The notes under the pieces were generated by a model that was not told where the DNA came from, did not search any database, and saw only the letters and a program-made list of their open reading frames with translations. A stretch of DNA of 64,000 nucleotides from Georgenia yuyongxinii (lineage in GTDB: Bacteria > Actinomycetota > Actinomycetes > Actinomycetales > Actinomycetaceae): NCBI RefSeq assembly GCF_006352065.1, contig NZ_CP040915.1, forward strand, positions 1,922,001 to 1,986,000, in the 5' to 3' direction. This document shows, one piece after another, positions 38,353 through 48,096 of this stretch. A program made the position numbers and the translations under genes. The stretch's first letter is position 1. The number at the start of each line of letters is the position of its first letter.

Positions 38353-38395
38353 CATGGGGCCTGTTGCCCTCGATTGCTGACCGGAGTCCTGCCTG

Positions 38396-38845
38396 ATGGA
38401 AATCTTCATCTTCCTTGCCCTCATGATCGCCATGATGTGGTTCGTCACGAGCCGCGGGAAGAAGCAGCAGGCCGCTGCGCGCGACAAGCTCGCCGACCAG
38501 ATGGTGCCTGGCGCCTCGGTCATGACGATCGGCGGGTTCTTCGGCAAGGTCGTCGACATCGACGGCGACGTCGTGACCCTTGAGAGCCCTGCCGGCGACG
38601 AGACCATCTGGCTGCGGAGCGCCATCAAGGAGGTCAAGGAGCCCCCGTTCGCACCGATCGAGGACGCCGACGACGACTCCGTCGTCGTGCCCGACGACGC
38701 CTCCGCGCTGACCGCCGGTGACGCCACCGACCCGGTCACGTCGGCTCACGCCGGCCCGGTCGAGGAGCGCCCGGTCGCGCAGTCGGACGAGGTCCGGCCC
38801 GCCGGCGACGACGAGACGGAGCCGGGCGCCGCCCCGCGCGCCTGA
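38396..38845 (+). CDS. yajC: Preprotein translocase accessory subunit YajC
   Basis: 149 aa. A single N-terminal helix (about 2-17, IFIFLALMIAMMWF) is followed by the conserved YajC core (GASVMTIGGFFGKVVDID, then EVKE). It associates with SecDF in the membrane. The C-terminal half (about 90-149) is acidic, disordered and longer than in many homologues. First gene of the yajC-secD-secF-apt operon. Confidence 0.9.
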   Translation: MEIFIFLALMIAMMWFVTSRGKKQQAAARDKLADQMVPGASVMTIGGFFGKVVDIDGDVVTLESPAGDETIWLRSAIKEVKEPPFAPIEDADDDSVVVPDDASALTAGDATDPVTSAHAGPVEERPVAQSDEVRPAGDDETEPGAAPRA

Positions 38846-38908
38846 CCGCACCCCGCACCCGCCGCCGGCCTCGGCCGGTGGCCCTGCCCTGCACGAGAGA
38901 AGACACCG

Positions 38909-41116
38909 GTGGCGCAACGACCCCCCCGACCACGACCGGGCCGGAAGCTCATCTTCCTGGCCGTCCTGGTCATCGCTCTGCTCGGGACGCTGGTGGGCGG
39001 CGTCCAGCTCACCAAGGGTGACGAGGACGCGGCGTCGTTCGCGCCCAAGCTGGCGCTGGACCTCGAGGGCGGCACCCAGCTCATCCTCACGCCCAAGGCG
39101 ACCGACAACTCCCAGGTGAGCCAGGACGACGTCGACCAGGCGATCGAGATCATCCGCCAGCGCGTGGACGCCTCCGGCGTCAGCGAGGCCGAGATCACCA
39201 GCCAGGGCGGGCAGAACATCGTCGTGGCCCTGCCCGGCCAGCCATCGGACGAGACCCTCGACCTGGTCCGCCAGTCCGCGCAGCTGCGCTTCCGCCCGGT
39301 GCTCACCGTGGCCGGCCCCGGCACCATCGACCCCGCCGCGCTCGCCGAGGCGGAGGCCGACCCGACGGCGGCGCCCACCGAGGCACCGTCCGAGGGGGCG
39401 AGCGAGGGGCCCACCGCGCCGCCGACGCGCGAGGAGGTCGAGGCCGCCGCCCTCAAGGCCGCCGACACCGACGGCAACGGCGAGCTCTCCACCGAGCCGG
39501 CGACCGAGCCCGCCGACAGCTCGGACCTGAACTGGATCACCGAGCAGGTCAGCTACGACTTCTACACCCTCGACTGCACCGACCCCGCCAGCCGCACCGG
39601 CGGCACCCAGGACGACCCCGCCGCCCCGCTCGTCACCTGCTCCGAGGACGGCTCGGCGAAGTTCATCCTCGGCCCGACCGCGCTGGAGGGCACGGGCGTG
39701 AAGTCCGCCACCGCAGGCATCGGCACCAACTCCCAGGGCACGAGCACCGGCCAGTGGGTGGTCAGCCTGGAGATGACCGGCGAGGGCACGCGAGTCTTCG
39801 CGGAGTTCAGCCAGCGCCTCCTGGGCCTGCCGTCGCCACAGAACCAGTTCGCGGTGGTCCTCGACAGCCTGGTGATCTCCAACGCCCAGATGACCGAGGC
39901 CATCCCCAACGGGCGCGCACAGATCAGCGGCAACTTCACCCAGGAGACCGCGAACAAACTGGCCAACCAGCTCAACTTCGGCTCCCTGCCGCTGAACTTC
40001 GAAGTCCAGTCCGAGGACCAGATCTCCGCCACGCTCGGTAGCGAGCAGCTCGCCCGCGGTGTGCTGGCGGGGCTCATCGGCGCCGGGCTGGTCATCCTCT
40101 ACATGCTCTGGCAGTACCGCGGCCTCGGGCTCGTCTCGGTCGCGAGCCTCGGCATCGCCGCCATCCTCACCTACGCCGTCATCGCGCTACTGTCCTGGAC
40201 GATCGGCTACCGCCTCTCCCTGCCCGGCGTGGTGGGCATGATCATCGCCGTCGGCGTCACGGCGGACTCCTTCATCGTGTACTTCGAACGCATCCGTGAC
40301 GAGGTGCGCGAGGGCCGGGTGCTCTCCGCGGCCGTCGACCACGGCTGGGCGCGCGCGCGACGCACCATCCTCGCCTCCGACGCGGTGAACTTCCTCGCGG
40401 CCGTCGTCCTGTACTTCCTCGCCGTCGGCGGCGTCCAGGGCTTTGCCTTCACCCTGGGCCTGACCACGCTCATCGACCTCGTCGTGGTCATGCTCTTCAC
40501 GCACCCGGTGATGCAGCTGCTCATCCGCACGAAGTTCTTCGGCGAGGGGCACCGGCTCTCGGGCCTGGAGCCCCGATCGCTCGGCGCCACCTCGGTGACG
40601 TACAAGGGCCGCGGCCGCTTCGCGCCCACCGCCCCGGCCCGCAAGTCCGAGGACGAGAAGGAGCTGGTAGGCGCCGGCGTCGCCGGTGGAGCCCGGGACC
40701 GCGCCGCCGCGCCGCAGACCCGGCCGGCGGCCGGCACCCGCCCGGCCACCGCCCCCACGACGCACGGCTCGTCGGAGGCTCAGGGCTCCGGCGCCGGGGG
40801 CTCCGGCTCGGTGGCGCCCGGCACGGGCCCGGACACGTCGGACGCCGCGCCGGCTGCGCCGTCCTCCACCGAACGCCAGGCGTCCGCACCCCTGCCCGCG
40901 CCCGCGGTCGGCCCCAACGGTCGACGGCTGACGATCGCCGAGCGGCGCGCCGCCGAACGGGCCCGCCAGCAGGCGGCCGACGCCGCGGCCGACGGCGGAG
41001 CGGGCGCGGACCCCGCCGCGGCCACGCGTGCCGCAGGTGCCGGGGCCGCCCCGGGCTCGCCAGGCGAGCGCGGCCAGGACGATACCGACAGCCCGAACGC
41101 AGGAGGTGAGCGGTGA
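38909..41116 (+). CDS. secD: Protein translocase subunit SecD
   Basis: 735 aa, longer than usual. The first helix (about 12-32) is followed by LALDLEGGTQLIL, the P1 head region, and five further helices at about 380-545, including PGVVGMIIAVGVTADSFIVYFERIRDEV. Two Ala/Glu/Thr-rich insertions (near 150-200) lie in the extracellular P1 domain. After residue 564 a 170-residue Ala/Pro/Gly/Ser-rich tail follows. SecDF uses the proton gradient to complete protein export. It overlaps secF. Confidence 0.95.
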   Translation: MAQRPPRPRPGRKLIFLAVLVIALLGTLVGGVQLTKGDEDAASFAPKLALDLEGGTQLILTPKATDNSQVSQDDVDQAIEIIRQRVDASGVSEAEITSQGGQNIVVALPGQPSDETLDLVRQSAQLRFRPVLTVAGPGTIDPAALAEAEADPTAAPTEAPSEGASEGPTAPPTREEVEAAALKAADTDGNGELSTEPATEPADSSDLNWITEQVSYDFYTLDCTDPASRTGGTQDDPAAPLVTCSEDGSAKFILGPTALEGTGVKSATAGIGTNSQGTSTGQWVVSLEMTGEGTRVFAEFSQRLLGLPSPQNQFAVVLDSLVISNAQMTEAIPNGRAQISGNFTQETANKLANQLNFGSLPLNFEVQSEDQISATLGSEQLARGVLAGLIGAGLVILYMLWQYRGLGLVSVASLGIAAILTYAVIALLSWTIGYRLSLPGVVGMIIAVGVTADSFIVYFERIRDEVREGRVLSAAVDHGWARARRTILASDAVNFLAAVVLYFLAVGGVQGFAFTLGLTTLIDLVVVMLFTHPVMQLLIRTKFFGEGHRLSGLEPRSLGATSVTYKGRGRFAPTAPARKSEDEKELVGAGVAGGARDRAAAPQTRPAAGTRPATAPTTHGSSEAQGSGAGGSGSVAPGTGPDTSDAAPAAPSSTERQASAPLPAPAVGPNGRRLTIAERRAAERARQQAADAAADGGAGADPAAATRAAGAGAAPGSPGERGQDDTDSPNAGGER

Positions 41117-42228
41117 TGACCAGCCTCGCCACCATCGGCAACGAGCTCTACACCGGCAAACGGTCCATCGACTTCATCGGCAAGCGCCGCACCTGGTTCG
41201 GCATCGCCGGTGCCCTCATGCTCGTTTCCTTGATGCTCGTGGGCTTCAAGGGCCTCAACGCCGGCATCGAGTTCCAGGGCGGGTCCCAGTTCACCGTCTC
41301 CGGCACCGAGACCATGGACCAGCAGCTGGCCCACGACGTCCTCGCCGGCCTCGGCGAGGGCGAGCCGCCCCGCGTCTCCGAGGTCGGTGCGAGCTCCCTG
41401 CGCGTGCAGACGTCCGCGCTGACCGACGAGGAGACGCAGCAGGTCCAGGAGGACCTGGCCGCTGCCTACGACGTGCCGGTCGAGGACGTCACCGCCACCT
41501 TCGTCGGGCCGACCTGGGGCCAGAGCGTCACGGCCAAGGCTGTCCAGGGCCTGGTGATCTTCCTGGCGCTGGTCTCCGTGGTCATGGCCGCGTACTTCCG
41601 CACCTGGACCATGTCGCTGGCGGCCATCGGGGCACTGATCCACGACCTCGTCGTCACGGTGGGCGTCTACGCCCTCGTTGGCTTCGAGGTCACGCCGGCC
41701 TCCGTCATCGGCTTCCTCACGATCCTCGGCTACTCCCTGTACGACACGGTGGTCGTGTTTGACAAGGTGCGGGAGAACAACGCCAACGTCCTGCACCAGA
41801 AGCGGCGCACCTACGCCGAGGGCGCGAACCTCGCGGTCAACCAGACCCTGGTGCGCTCGATCAACACCTCCATCACCGGCCTGCTGCCGGTGGCGTCGAT
41901 CCTCTTCGTCGGGGCCTTCCTCCTCGGGGCAGGCACGCTGCGCGACATCTCCCTCGCGCTGTTCGTGGGCATGCTCCTCTCGACGTGGTCGTCGGTGTTC
42001 ATCGCCGCGCCGCTCGAGGTGACGCTACGGGAGCGTCAGCGCCCGATCGCCAAGCACACCAAGCAGGTGCTCGCCCACCGTGCGAAGGCGCGGGCCACCG
42101 ACGTCGCGGCACCGGACGGAGTGGACGCCGACCTGGCACCGTCCGTCGCCGACCTCGGCGTGGGGATCGTCGCGGGGCAGCACCTCGGGCACGACGCCCA
42201 GCCGAAGCGAAAGAAGGGCCGACGATGA
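41113..42228 (+). CDS. secF: Protein translocase subunit SecF
   Basis: 371 aa from the GTG at 41113 (the ATG at 41116 is equally possible); both overlap the secD stop. Six helices and the SecF block GFEVTPASVIGFLTILGYSLYDTVVVFDKVRENN identify it. The N-terminal helix is followed by GLNAGIEFQGGSQFTV. The C-terminal 50 residues are a basic tail. Partner of SecD. Confidence 0.96.
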   Translation: MMTSLATIGNELYTGKRSIDFIGKRRTWFGIAGALMLVSLMLVGFKGLNAGIEFQGGSQFTVSGTETMDQQLAHDVLAGLGEGEPPRVSEVGASSLRVQTSALTDEETQQVQEDLAAAYDVPVEDVTATFVGPTWGQSVTAKAVQGLVIFLALVSVVMAAYFRTWTMSLAAIGALIHDLVVTVGVYALVGFEVTPASVIGFLTILGYSLYDTVVVFDKVRENNANVLHQKRRTYAEGANLAVNQTLVRSINTSITGLLPVASILFVGAFLLGAGTLRDISLALFVGMLLSTWSSVFIAAPLEVTLRERQRPIAKHTKQVLAHRAKARATDVAAPDGVDADLAPSVADLGVGIVAGQHLGHDAQPKRKKGRR

Positions 42229-42776
42229 CCACCGCTCCCACCTCCGCGTTCCCCGCGGAGCTCACGGACCTGGTGCGCGAGCACGTGCGAGAGATCCCGG
42301 ACTTCCCCGCGCCGGGCGTCCTTTTCCGGGACATCACCCCGCTGCTCGCCGACGGGCCGGCCTTCGGTGCCCTCGTCCGCGGCCTGGCGGACAAGTACCG
42401 CGGGCACGTCGACGCGGTGGCCGGGCTGGAGTCGCGTGGCTTCATCCTTGCGGCGCCCCTCGCCCTCGAGCTCGGCGTCGGCATGATCACCGTCCGCAAG
42501 GCGGGCCGGCTGCCCGGCCCGGTGGTGGGTGTCGACTACGCCCTGGAGTACGGCACCGCCCGGATGGAGCTGCGGCCCGACACCGTCACCGAGGGCCAGC
42601 GCGTCCTCATCATCGACGACGTCCTGGCCACCGGTGGTACCGGCGCGGCGGCGGTGCAGCTGGTGGAGCGCAGCGGCGGCGAGGTCGTGGCCCTCGCCAT
42701 GCTGCTCGAGCTCGCCGCGCTGAGCGGGCGCGCGAAGCTCGACGGCCACCGGGTGGACTCGGTCCTGATCTACTGA
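42225..42776 (+). CDS. apt: Adenine phosphoribosyltransferase
   Basis: 183 aa. It salvages adenine to AMP using PRPP. The N-terminal IPDFPAPGVLFRDITPLL and the PRPP loop VLIIDDVLATGGTGAAAV (about 126-143) are diagnostic. The ATG overlaps the secF stop (ATGA). The frame is open far upstream within secF but that is a shadow. The position between secF and rel is conserved in actinobacteria. Confidence 0.96.
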   Translation: MTTAPTSAFPAELTDLVREHVREIPDFPAPGVLFRDITPLLADGPAFGALVRGLADKYRGHVDAVAGLESRGFILAAPLALELGVGMITVRKAGRLPGPVVGVDYALEYGTARMELRPDTVTEGQRVLIIDDVLATGGTGAAAVQLVERSGGEVVALAMLLELAALSGRAKLDGHRVDSVLIY

Positions 42777-42820
42777 GCCGTGCGGGTGCGCCTGGTGCGC
42801 TCGCCGGGCACCTGGGGCGC

Positions 42821-42910
42821 CACCCAGCGGGCGGTTGCGGCTGCGCCCAGCGGGCGCCTTTGGCTCCGCCCAGCTGGCGCATGCGGCTCCGCCCAGCGGG
42901 CGCTGTCGTC
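42821..42910. repeat. 23-bp tandem repeat upstream of rel
   Basis: About 3.6 imperfect copies of a unit starting CGCCCAGCGGGCG and ending GGCTC. It lies in the 165-base gap between apt and rel, just upstream of the rel promoter. Confidence 0.7.
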
Positions 42911-42929
42911 GGCGCCGCCGGGCACACCG

Positions 42930-42935
42930 TAAGAT
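42930..42935 (+). promoter_or_regulatory. -10 box for a leaderless rel transcript
   Basis: TAAGAT is followed by six bases and then the ATG of rel. No ribosome-binding site is present, so a leaderless mRNA is likely. Confidence 0.5.
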
Positions 42936-42941
42936 CGTGCA

Positions 42942-45275
42942 ATGGCCGGGGAGAAGGTCCAGACGACCGGTGAGGGGAGCGCCGCCGAGACGGTGGTGCC
43001 CGGCTCCCGCGTGCGCTCCCGGCTGGTGTGGCTGGGATCTCGCGGGCACTCGAGCCCGCCGGCCATCGAGCCGCTGCTCCGCGCGGTCCGCGCCAACCAC
43101 CCCAAGGCCGACACCCAGCTGATCGTCCGCGCCTACACCGTCGCCGAGCGCGCACACCGGGGCCAGCAGCGCAAGAGCGGCGATCCGTACATCACGCACC
43201 CCGTGGCCGTGGCGACCATCCTCGCCGAGCTCGGGATGACGCCGTCGACCCTGGCGGCGGCCCTGCTCCACGACACCGTCGAGGACACCGGGTACCCCCT
43301 GGAGGAGCTGCGCGCCGAGTTCGGCGAGGAGATCGCCCTGCTCGTCGACGGCGTGACCAAGCTCGACAAGGTGACTTACGGCGACGCCGCCCAGGCCGAG
43401 ACCGTCCGCAAGATGGTCGTCGCCATGGCGAAGGACATCCGGGTCCTGGTCATCAAGCTCGCGGACCGCCTGCACAACGCCCGCACGTGGAAGTACGTGG
43501 CGGCCGAGAAGGCCGGCAAGAAGGCCCGCGAGACCCTCGAGATCTACGCCCCGCTCGCGCACCGGCTGGGTATGAACACCATCAAGTGGGAGCTGGAGGA
43601 CCTCTCCTTCGCCACGCTCTACCCCAAGGTGTACGAGGAGATCGAGCACTTGGTGGCCGAGCGGGCCCCCGCCCGGGACGAGTACCTCGCCACCGTGCGC
43701 CAGCAGATCGAGGGCGACCTGCGCACCGCGAAGATCCGCGGCGTCGTCACCGGCCGGCCGAAGCACTACTACTCGATCTACCAGAAGATGATCGTGCGGG
43801 GGCGCGACTTCGACGACATTTTCGACCTCGTGGGCGTCCGGGTCCTCGTGGACTCGGTGCGCGACTGCTACGCCGCGCTCGGAGCGATGCACGCACGTTG
43901 GACCCCCCTGCCGGGGCGGTTCAAGGACTACATCGCGATGCCGAAGTTCAACCTCTACCAGTCGCTGCACACCACGGTCGTGGGGCCGGGCGGCAAGCCG
44001 GTGGAGATCCAGATCCGCACCCATGACATGCACCGCCGGGCGGAGTACGGGGTCGCCGCGCACTGGAAGTACAAGGAGAACCCCAACTCCAAGGGCGCCA
44101 AGGCCGACGGCGGACCACCCGGCAGCGGCGAGATGGGCTGGCTGCGCCAGCTGGTGGACTGGCAGCGCGAGACGGCGGACCCGGGGGAGTTCCTGGACTC
44201 GCTGCGCTACGAGATGTCCGGCTCGCAGGTGTACGTCTTCACCCCCAAAGGGGACGTGCTGGCCCTGCCGGCCGGGGCCACCCCGGTGGACTTCGCCTAC
44301 GCGGTGCACACCGAGGTCGGGCACCGCACGGTCGGCGCCCGTGTCAACGGACGGCTGGTGCCGCTCGACTCCGTGCTCGAGAACGGCGACAACGTCGAGG
44401 TCTTCACCTCGAAGGCCGAAAGCGCCGGACCCAGCCAGGACTGGCTCTCCTTCGTCAAGAGCCCCCGTGCCAAGAACAAGATCAAGGCCTGGTTCACCAA
44501 GGAGCGCCGCGAGGAGGCCATCGAGGCCGGCAAGGCGCACCTGACCAAGGCGATGCGCAAGCAGAACCTGCCCATCCAGCGCCTGATGAACCATGAGTCG
44601 CTCAGCGCGCTGGCCACCGAGATGCGCTACGCCGACGTCTCCGCGCTGTACGCGGCGATCGGTGAGAACCACGTCTCGGCGAGCAACGTGGTCCAGAAAC
44701 TCGTGCACTCCATGGGTGGTGAGCCCGGCGCGGAGGAGACCCTCGCCGAGGCCACGATGCCCGGCGAGCACCGGCCGCGGCACCGTACGGGCGACTCCGG
44801 CGTCGTCGTCGAGGGCATGGCGGACACCGACATCTGGGTCAAGCTCGCCCGGTGCTGCACCCCGGTGCCCGGCGACCCCATCGTCGGGTTCATCACCCGC
44901 GGCTCCGGGGTATCGGTGCACCGCGAGGACTGCGGCAACGTCGACGGGCTGCGCGCTCAGCCCGAACGCATGGTGGGGGTCAGCTGGGCGGCGCAGGCCC
45001 AGAGCACCTTCCTCGTGCAGATCCAGGTCGAGGCGCTCGACCGCAACGCCCTGCTCTCCGACGTCACCCGCGTGCTGTCGGACAACCACGTCAACATCCT
45101 GTCGGCGTCCGTGTCGACGTCGCGGGACCGGGTGGCGCTGAGCAAGTTCGTCTTCGAGATGGCCGAACCGTCACACCTGGGACACGTGCTGAGCGCCGTG
45201 CGCCGGATCGACGGCGTGTTCGACGCCTACCGGGTGACTGGCGGCAAGGGCACCCGCGCGGCCGCCTCGGTGTAG
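42942..45275 (+). CDS. rel: Bifunctional (p)ppGpp synthetase/hydrolase (Rel)
   Basis: 777 aa. Domain order: HD hydrolase (HDTVEDT near 110-116), synthetase ([20 protein letters not shown] near 325-344), TGS (about 425-490), zinc-finger/helical region ([15 protein letters not shown]) and a C-terminal ACT domain. The R-x-K-D sequence in the synthetase (RFKD) is the form known from enzymes with both activities. It sets (p)ppGpp levels in the stringent response. It lies downstream of apt, as in mycobacteria. Confidence 0.96.
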   Translation: MAGEKVQTTGEGSAAETVVPGSRVRSRLVWLGSRGHSSPPAIEPLLRAVRANHPKADTQLIVRAYTVAERAHRGQQRKSGDPYITHPVAVATILAELGMTPSTLAAALLHDTVEDTGYPLEELRAEFGEEIALLVDGVTKLDKVTYGDAAQAETVRKMVVAMAKDIRVLVIKLADRLHNARTWKYVAAEKAGKKARETLEIYAPLAHRLGMNTIKWELEDLSFATLYPKVYEEIEHLVAERAPARDEYLATVRQQIEGDLRTAKIRGVVTGRPKHYYSIYQKMIVRGRDFDDIFDLVGVRVLVDSVRDCYAALGAMHARWTPLPGRFKDYIAMPKFNLYQSLHTTVVGPGGKPVEIQIRTHDMHRRAEYGVAAHWKYKENPNSKGAKADGGPPGSGEMGWLRQLVDWQRETADPGEFLDSLRYEMSGSQVYVFTPKGDVLALPAGATPVDFAYAVHTEVGHRTVGARVNGRLVPLDSVLENGDNVEVFTSKAESAGPSQDWLSFVKSPRAKNKIKAWFTKERREEAIEAGKAHLTKAMRKQNLPIQRLMNHESLSALATEMRYADVSALYAAIGENHVSASNVVQKLVHSMGGEPGAEETLAEATMPGEHRPRHRTGDSGVVVEGMADTDIWVKLARCCTPVPGDPIVGFITRGSGVSVHREDCGNVDGLRAQPERMVGVSWAAQAQSTFLVQIQVEALDRNALLSDVTRVLSDNHVNILSASVSTSRDRVALSKFVFEMAEPSHLGHVLSAVRRIDGVFDAYRVTGGKGTRAAASV

Positions 45276-45357
45276 CAGATTTCCGGCTCCCGGAACATCC
45301 ACGGCGCATCCACGGACCGGGCGCGCATGGTGCACCATCAGCGCTCGGCCCGTCGAT

Positions 45358-45390
45358 GCGCCGTCGAGAACGAGCACCGGCCGACGGCGC
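45358..45390. terminator. Hairpin between convergent rel and DUF349 genes
   Basis: Perfect 9-bp arms (45358-45366 and 45382-45390) with a 15-base loop, in the 156-base gap between convergent genes. Confidence 0.45.
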
Positions 45391-45431
45391 GCACACCGGC
45401 CGGCGCCCTGAGGCACCGGCCAGTGTAGGCG

Positions 45432-47815
45432 TCAGTCCCGGGCGGTGCGCTGCACCTGGTCGAGCCAGGCGCGGCGGGCGTCCAGGGCAGCCTGGGCCTC
45501 GGCGATCTGCGTGTCGTCACCGGTGTCGCGGGCCTTGGCGAGGTCGGCCTCGAGCGCCTTGATCGAGGCCTCGAGCTGTGCGGCCGCGCCCTCGGCGCGG
45601 GCCTTCTTCTCGGGGTCGGTCTTGTGCCAGGCCGCCTGCTCGGCGTCGCGCACGGCCTGCTCGACGGCGCGCATCCGGCCCTCGACCCGCTGGACGTCGT
45701 TTCGTGGCACCTTGCCGGCGGCGTCCCACTTGTCCTGCAGGGGTCGCAGCGCCGCCTTAGCCGCCTTGACGTCGGTGACAGGCACCAGCTTCTCCGCCTC
45801 CTCCAGCAGTGCGAGCTTCACCTTCAGGTTCTCGCCGTACTCCGCGTCGACCTCGGCGTTCTGCGCGCTGCGTGCGTCGAAGAAGCTCTGCTGCGCGGCA
45901 CGGAAGCGAGCCCACAGCGCGTCGTCGTCCTTCCGGGCGGCCCGCCCAGCGGCCTTCCAGTCGTCCATCAGCTGGCGGTAGGCGATCGCGGTGCGGGCCC
46001 AGTCGGTCGACGTCGACAGCTCCTCCGCGCGCGCGATGAGCTGCTCCTTGGCGGTCTTCACCTGCGCCTGCGAGGCGTCGAGCTCGGAGAAGTACTGCCG
46101 GCGGTGGCGGTCGAACGCGGTCCGGGCGTGCGAGAACCGCTTCCAGAGGCTGTCCTCGGTGGGCCGGTCCAGCCGCGGCCCGTTGCGCTGGGCGTTCTTC
46201 CAGGAGTCCAGGAGGGTGCGCAGCCGCTCGCCGGACTGCTTCCACTGCGTGCGAGACGGATCCTGCGCCGCGATCTTCTCCGCCTGCTCCACGATGGCGG
46301 TGCGCTCAGCGACCGCCTGCGCTTTGGCGGACTCCCGCTCTGCGGCCGCCTGAGCGCGTCGCTCGTCGGCAGCCGCGGTCAGGCGCTCCAGGCGGGCCCG
46401 GAGCCCGTCGATGTCGCCGACGGCGGTCGGCTCCTGGAGCGCCTCGGTCAGGGTCGTGAGGGTTTGGTCGATCTCCTTGGCGGCGAGCTGGGGGAGTCGC
46501 GCCTCGAACAGCGCCACCTGTGCCTGCAGGTCCAGGAACCGGCGGACGTAGAACCCGAGCGCCTCCTCCCGATCGGCGCCGGTGTACTGGCCGACCATCC
46601 GCTCGCCGGTGGCCTCGCGCACCCAGACGGTGCCGTCGTCGTCGACGCGACCCCACGCCGCAGCCTCGGCCGCATCGCGGGCGTCAACCGGCGGGGCCGC
46701 CGGTACGACTGGCGCGGCGGCGGCCGGCGTGTGCGGTCGGGGAGCAGGGCGGGGCATTGGACGGGGGCGAGGTGCCGGCCGCGCGCCGACCGCCTCCGGC
46801 GCGGCAGCGGCAGGCGCCGTGTCGGCGGGTGCCTGGGGCTCCTCGGGTGCCTGGGGTTCCTCGGTGGGCGATTCGGCAGCCGTGTCGGCGGGTGCCTGGG
46901 GCTCCTCGGGTGCCTGGGGTTCCTCGGTGGGCGATTCGGCAGCCGTGTCGGCGGGTGCCTGGGGCTCCTCGGGTGCCTGGGGTTCCTCGGTGGGCGATTC
47001 GGCAGCCGTGTCGGCGGGTGCCTGGGGCTCCTCGGGTGCCTGGGGTTCCTCGGTGGGCGATTCGGCAGCCGTGTCGGCGGGTGCCTGGGGCTCCTCGGGT
47101 GCCTGGGGTTCCTCGGTGGGCGATTCGGCAGCCGTGTCGGCGGGTGCCTGGGGTTCCTCGGTGGGCGATTCGGCAGCCGTGTCGGCGGGTGCCTGGGGCT
47201 CCTCGGGTGCCTGGGGTTCCTCGGTGGGCGATTCGGCAGCCGTGTCGGCGGGTGCCTGGGGCTCCTCGGGTGCCTGGGGTTCCTCGGTGGGCGATTCGGC
47301 AGCCGTGTCGGCGGGTGCCTGGGGCTCCTCGGGTGCCTGGGGTTCCTCGGTGGGCGATTCGGCAGCCGTGTCGGCGGGTGCCTGGGGCTCCTCGGGTGCC
47401 TGGGGTTCCTCGGTGGGCGATTCGGCAGCCGTGTCGCGGGTGCCTGGGGTTCCTCGGTGGGCGATTCGGCAGCCGTGTCGGCGGGTGCCTGGGGCTCCTC
47501 GGGTGCCTGGGGTTCCTCGGTGGGCGATTCGGCAGCCGTGTCGGAAGGAGCCTGGGACTCCTCGGCCGGCGGCTCGAGAGCCGTGTCGACCGGTGCCTGG
47601 GCGGCGGCGTCGGCGGGCGGCTGGACTGCCGCGTCAGCGGGCGGCTCGACGTCGTCACCGGCCGGGACACCAGCCGCCGGGTCCGCCTGCATGGCATCGT
47701 CCGGCGTGTGCGACGCGGCCGAGGGCTCCAGGGAGGCCGGCTGGGACTCGGGGGTCCGTTCCTGCTCGGGGGACCCGGCGTCGCGGATGTCGCTGGGGCT
47801 CGTCTGCTCGGTCAC
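45432..47815 (-). pseudogene. DUF349-domain protein gene with a frameshift in its N-terminal repeat
   Basis: The GTG at 47815 has AAGGAG 11 bases upstream and begins VTEQTSPSD. About 120 acidic Pro/Ala/Glu residues follow. A minisatellite then encodes AAESPTEEPQAPEEPQAPAD-type repeats. In its copy at 47431-47474 one base is missing and the frame is lost; restoring it gives exactly 794 codons through the repeats into an intact helical region (residues about 330-794) with several DUF349 repeats (e.g. LDSWKNAQRNGPRLDRPTEDSLW). DUF349 proteins are coiled-coil-rich and of unclear function. It could be a real frameshift, a phase-variable gene or a sequencing error. Confidence 0.82.
46819..47582 (-). 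repeat. 63-bp minisatellite inside the DUF349 gene
   Basis: Twelve near-identical copies plus one degenerate copy. Ten are 63 bp (21 codons). One is 45 bp (47134-47178), one is 44 bp (47431-47474, the 45-bp form minus one base), and the last at 47538-47582 is degenerate. Copy boundaries step evenly from 46819. Full and short units are multiples of three, so only the 44-bp copy breaks the frame. Confidence 0.95.
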
Positions 47816-48096
47816 TGTCGACGTCACTCCTTCTCGATGACGGGGTAGGCATGCGCCACACCGTTCTCGTGCCTCCCGGACGGGCTCGCCGCCGCGGTCC
47901 CTCGCGCGCGTGTGAGCCGTGGTGACACACCCCATGGGCCGGTGCACGGCCGTGGGCGCGCGGGAGAGACCACCATTCTAGGGACTGTGGCGGAGCGCAT
48001 CACACCGGATTTGGCCGACGCAGCCCTGCCCCGCCGGCTCGCCGGCGCGTTCCCGCGGCGAACGGGACAGCGCCGCCGCCCAGATAGCCTGGCCGG
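47816..48096. other. Divergent intergenic region
   Basis: About 280 bases between the DUF349 gene and the metallo-hydrolase gene; holds both promoters. TAGCCT at 48085-48090, six bases before the hydrolase ATG, suggests a leaderless start. No other gene is seen. Confidence 0.5.

Noticed and set aside
42036-45089. Minus-strand open frame of over 1000 codons across rel and apt
   Set aside because: It is the antisense shadow of rel, apt and the end of secF, has no domain and is rich in residues expected from GC-rich codon complement.
46819-47582. CRISPR-like array
   Set aside because: The copies are directly joined without unique spacers, and they encode an in-frame protein repeat. It is a coding minisatellite.
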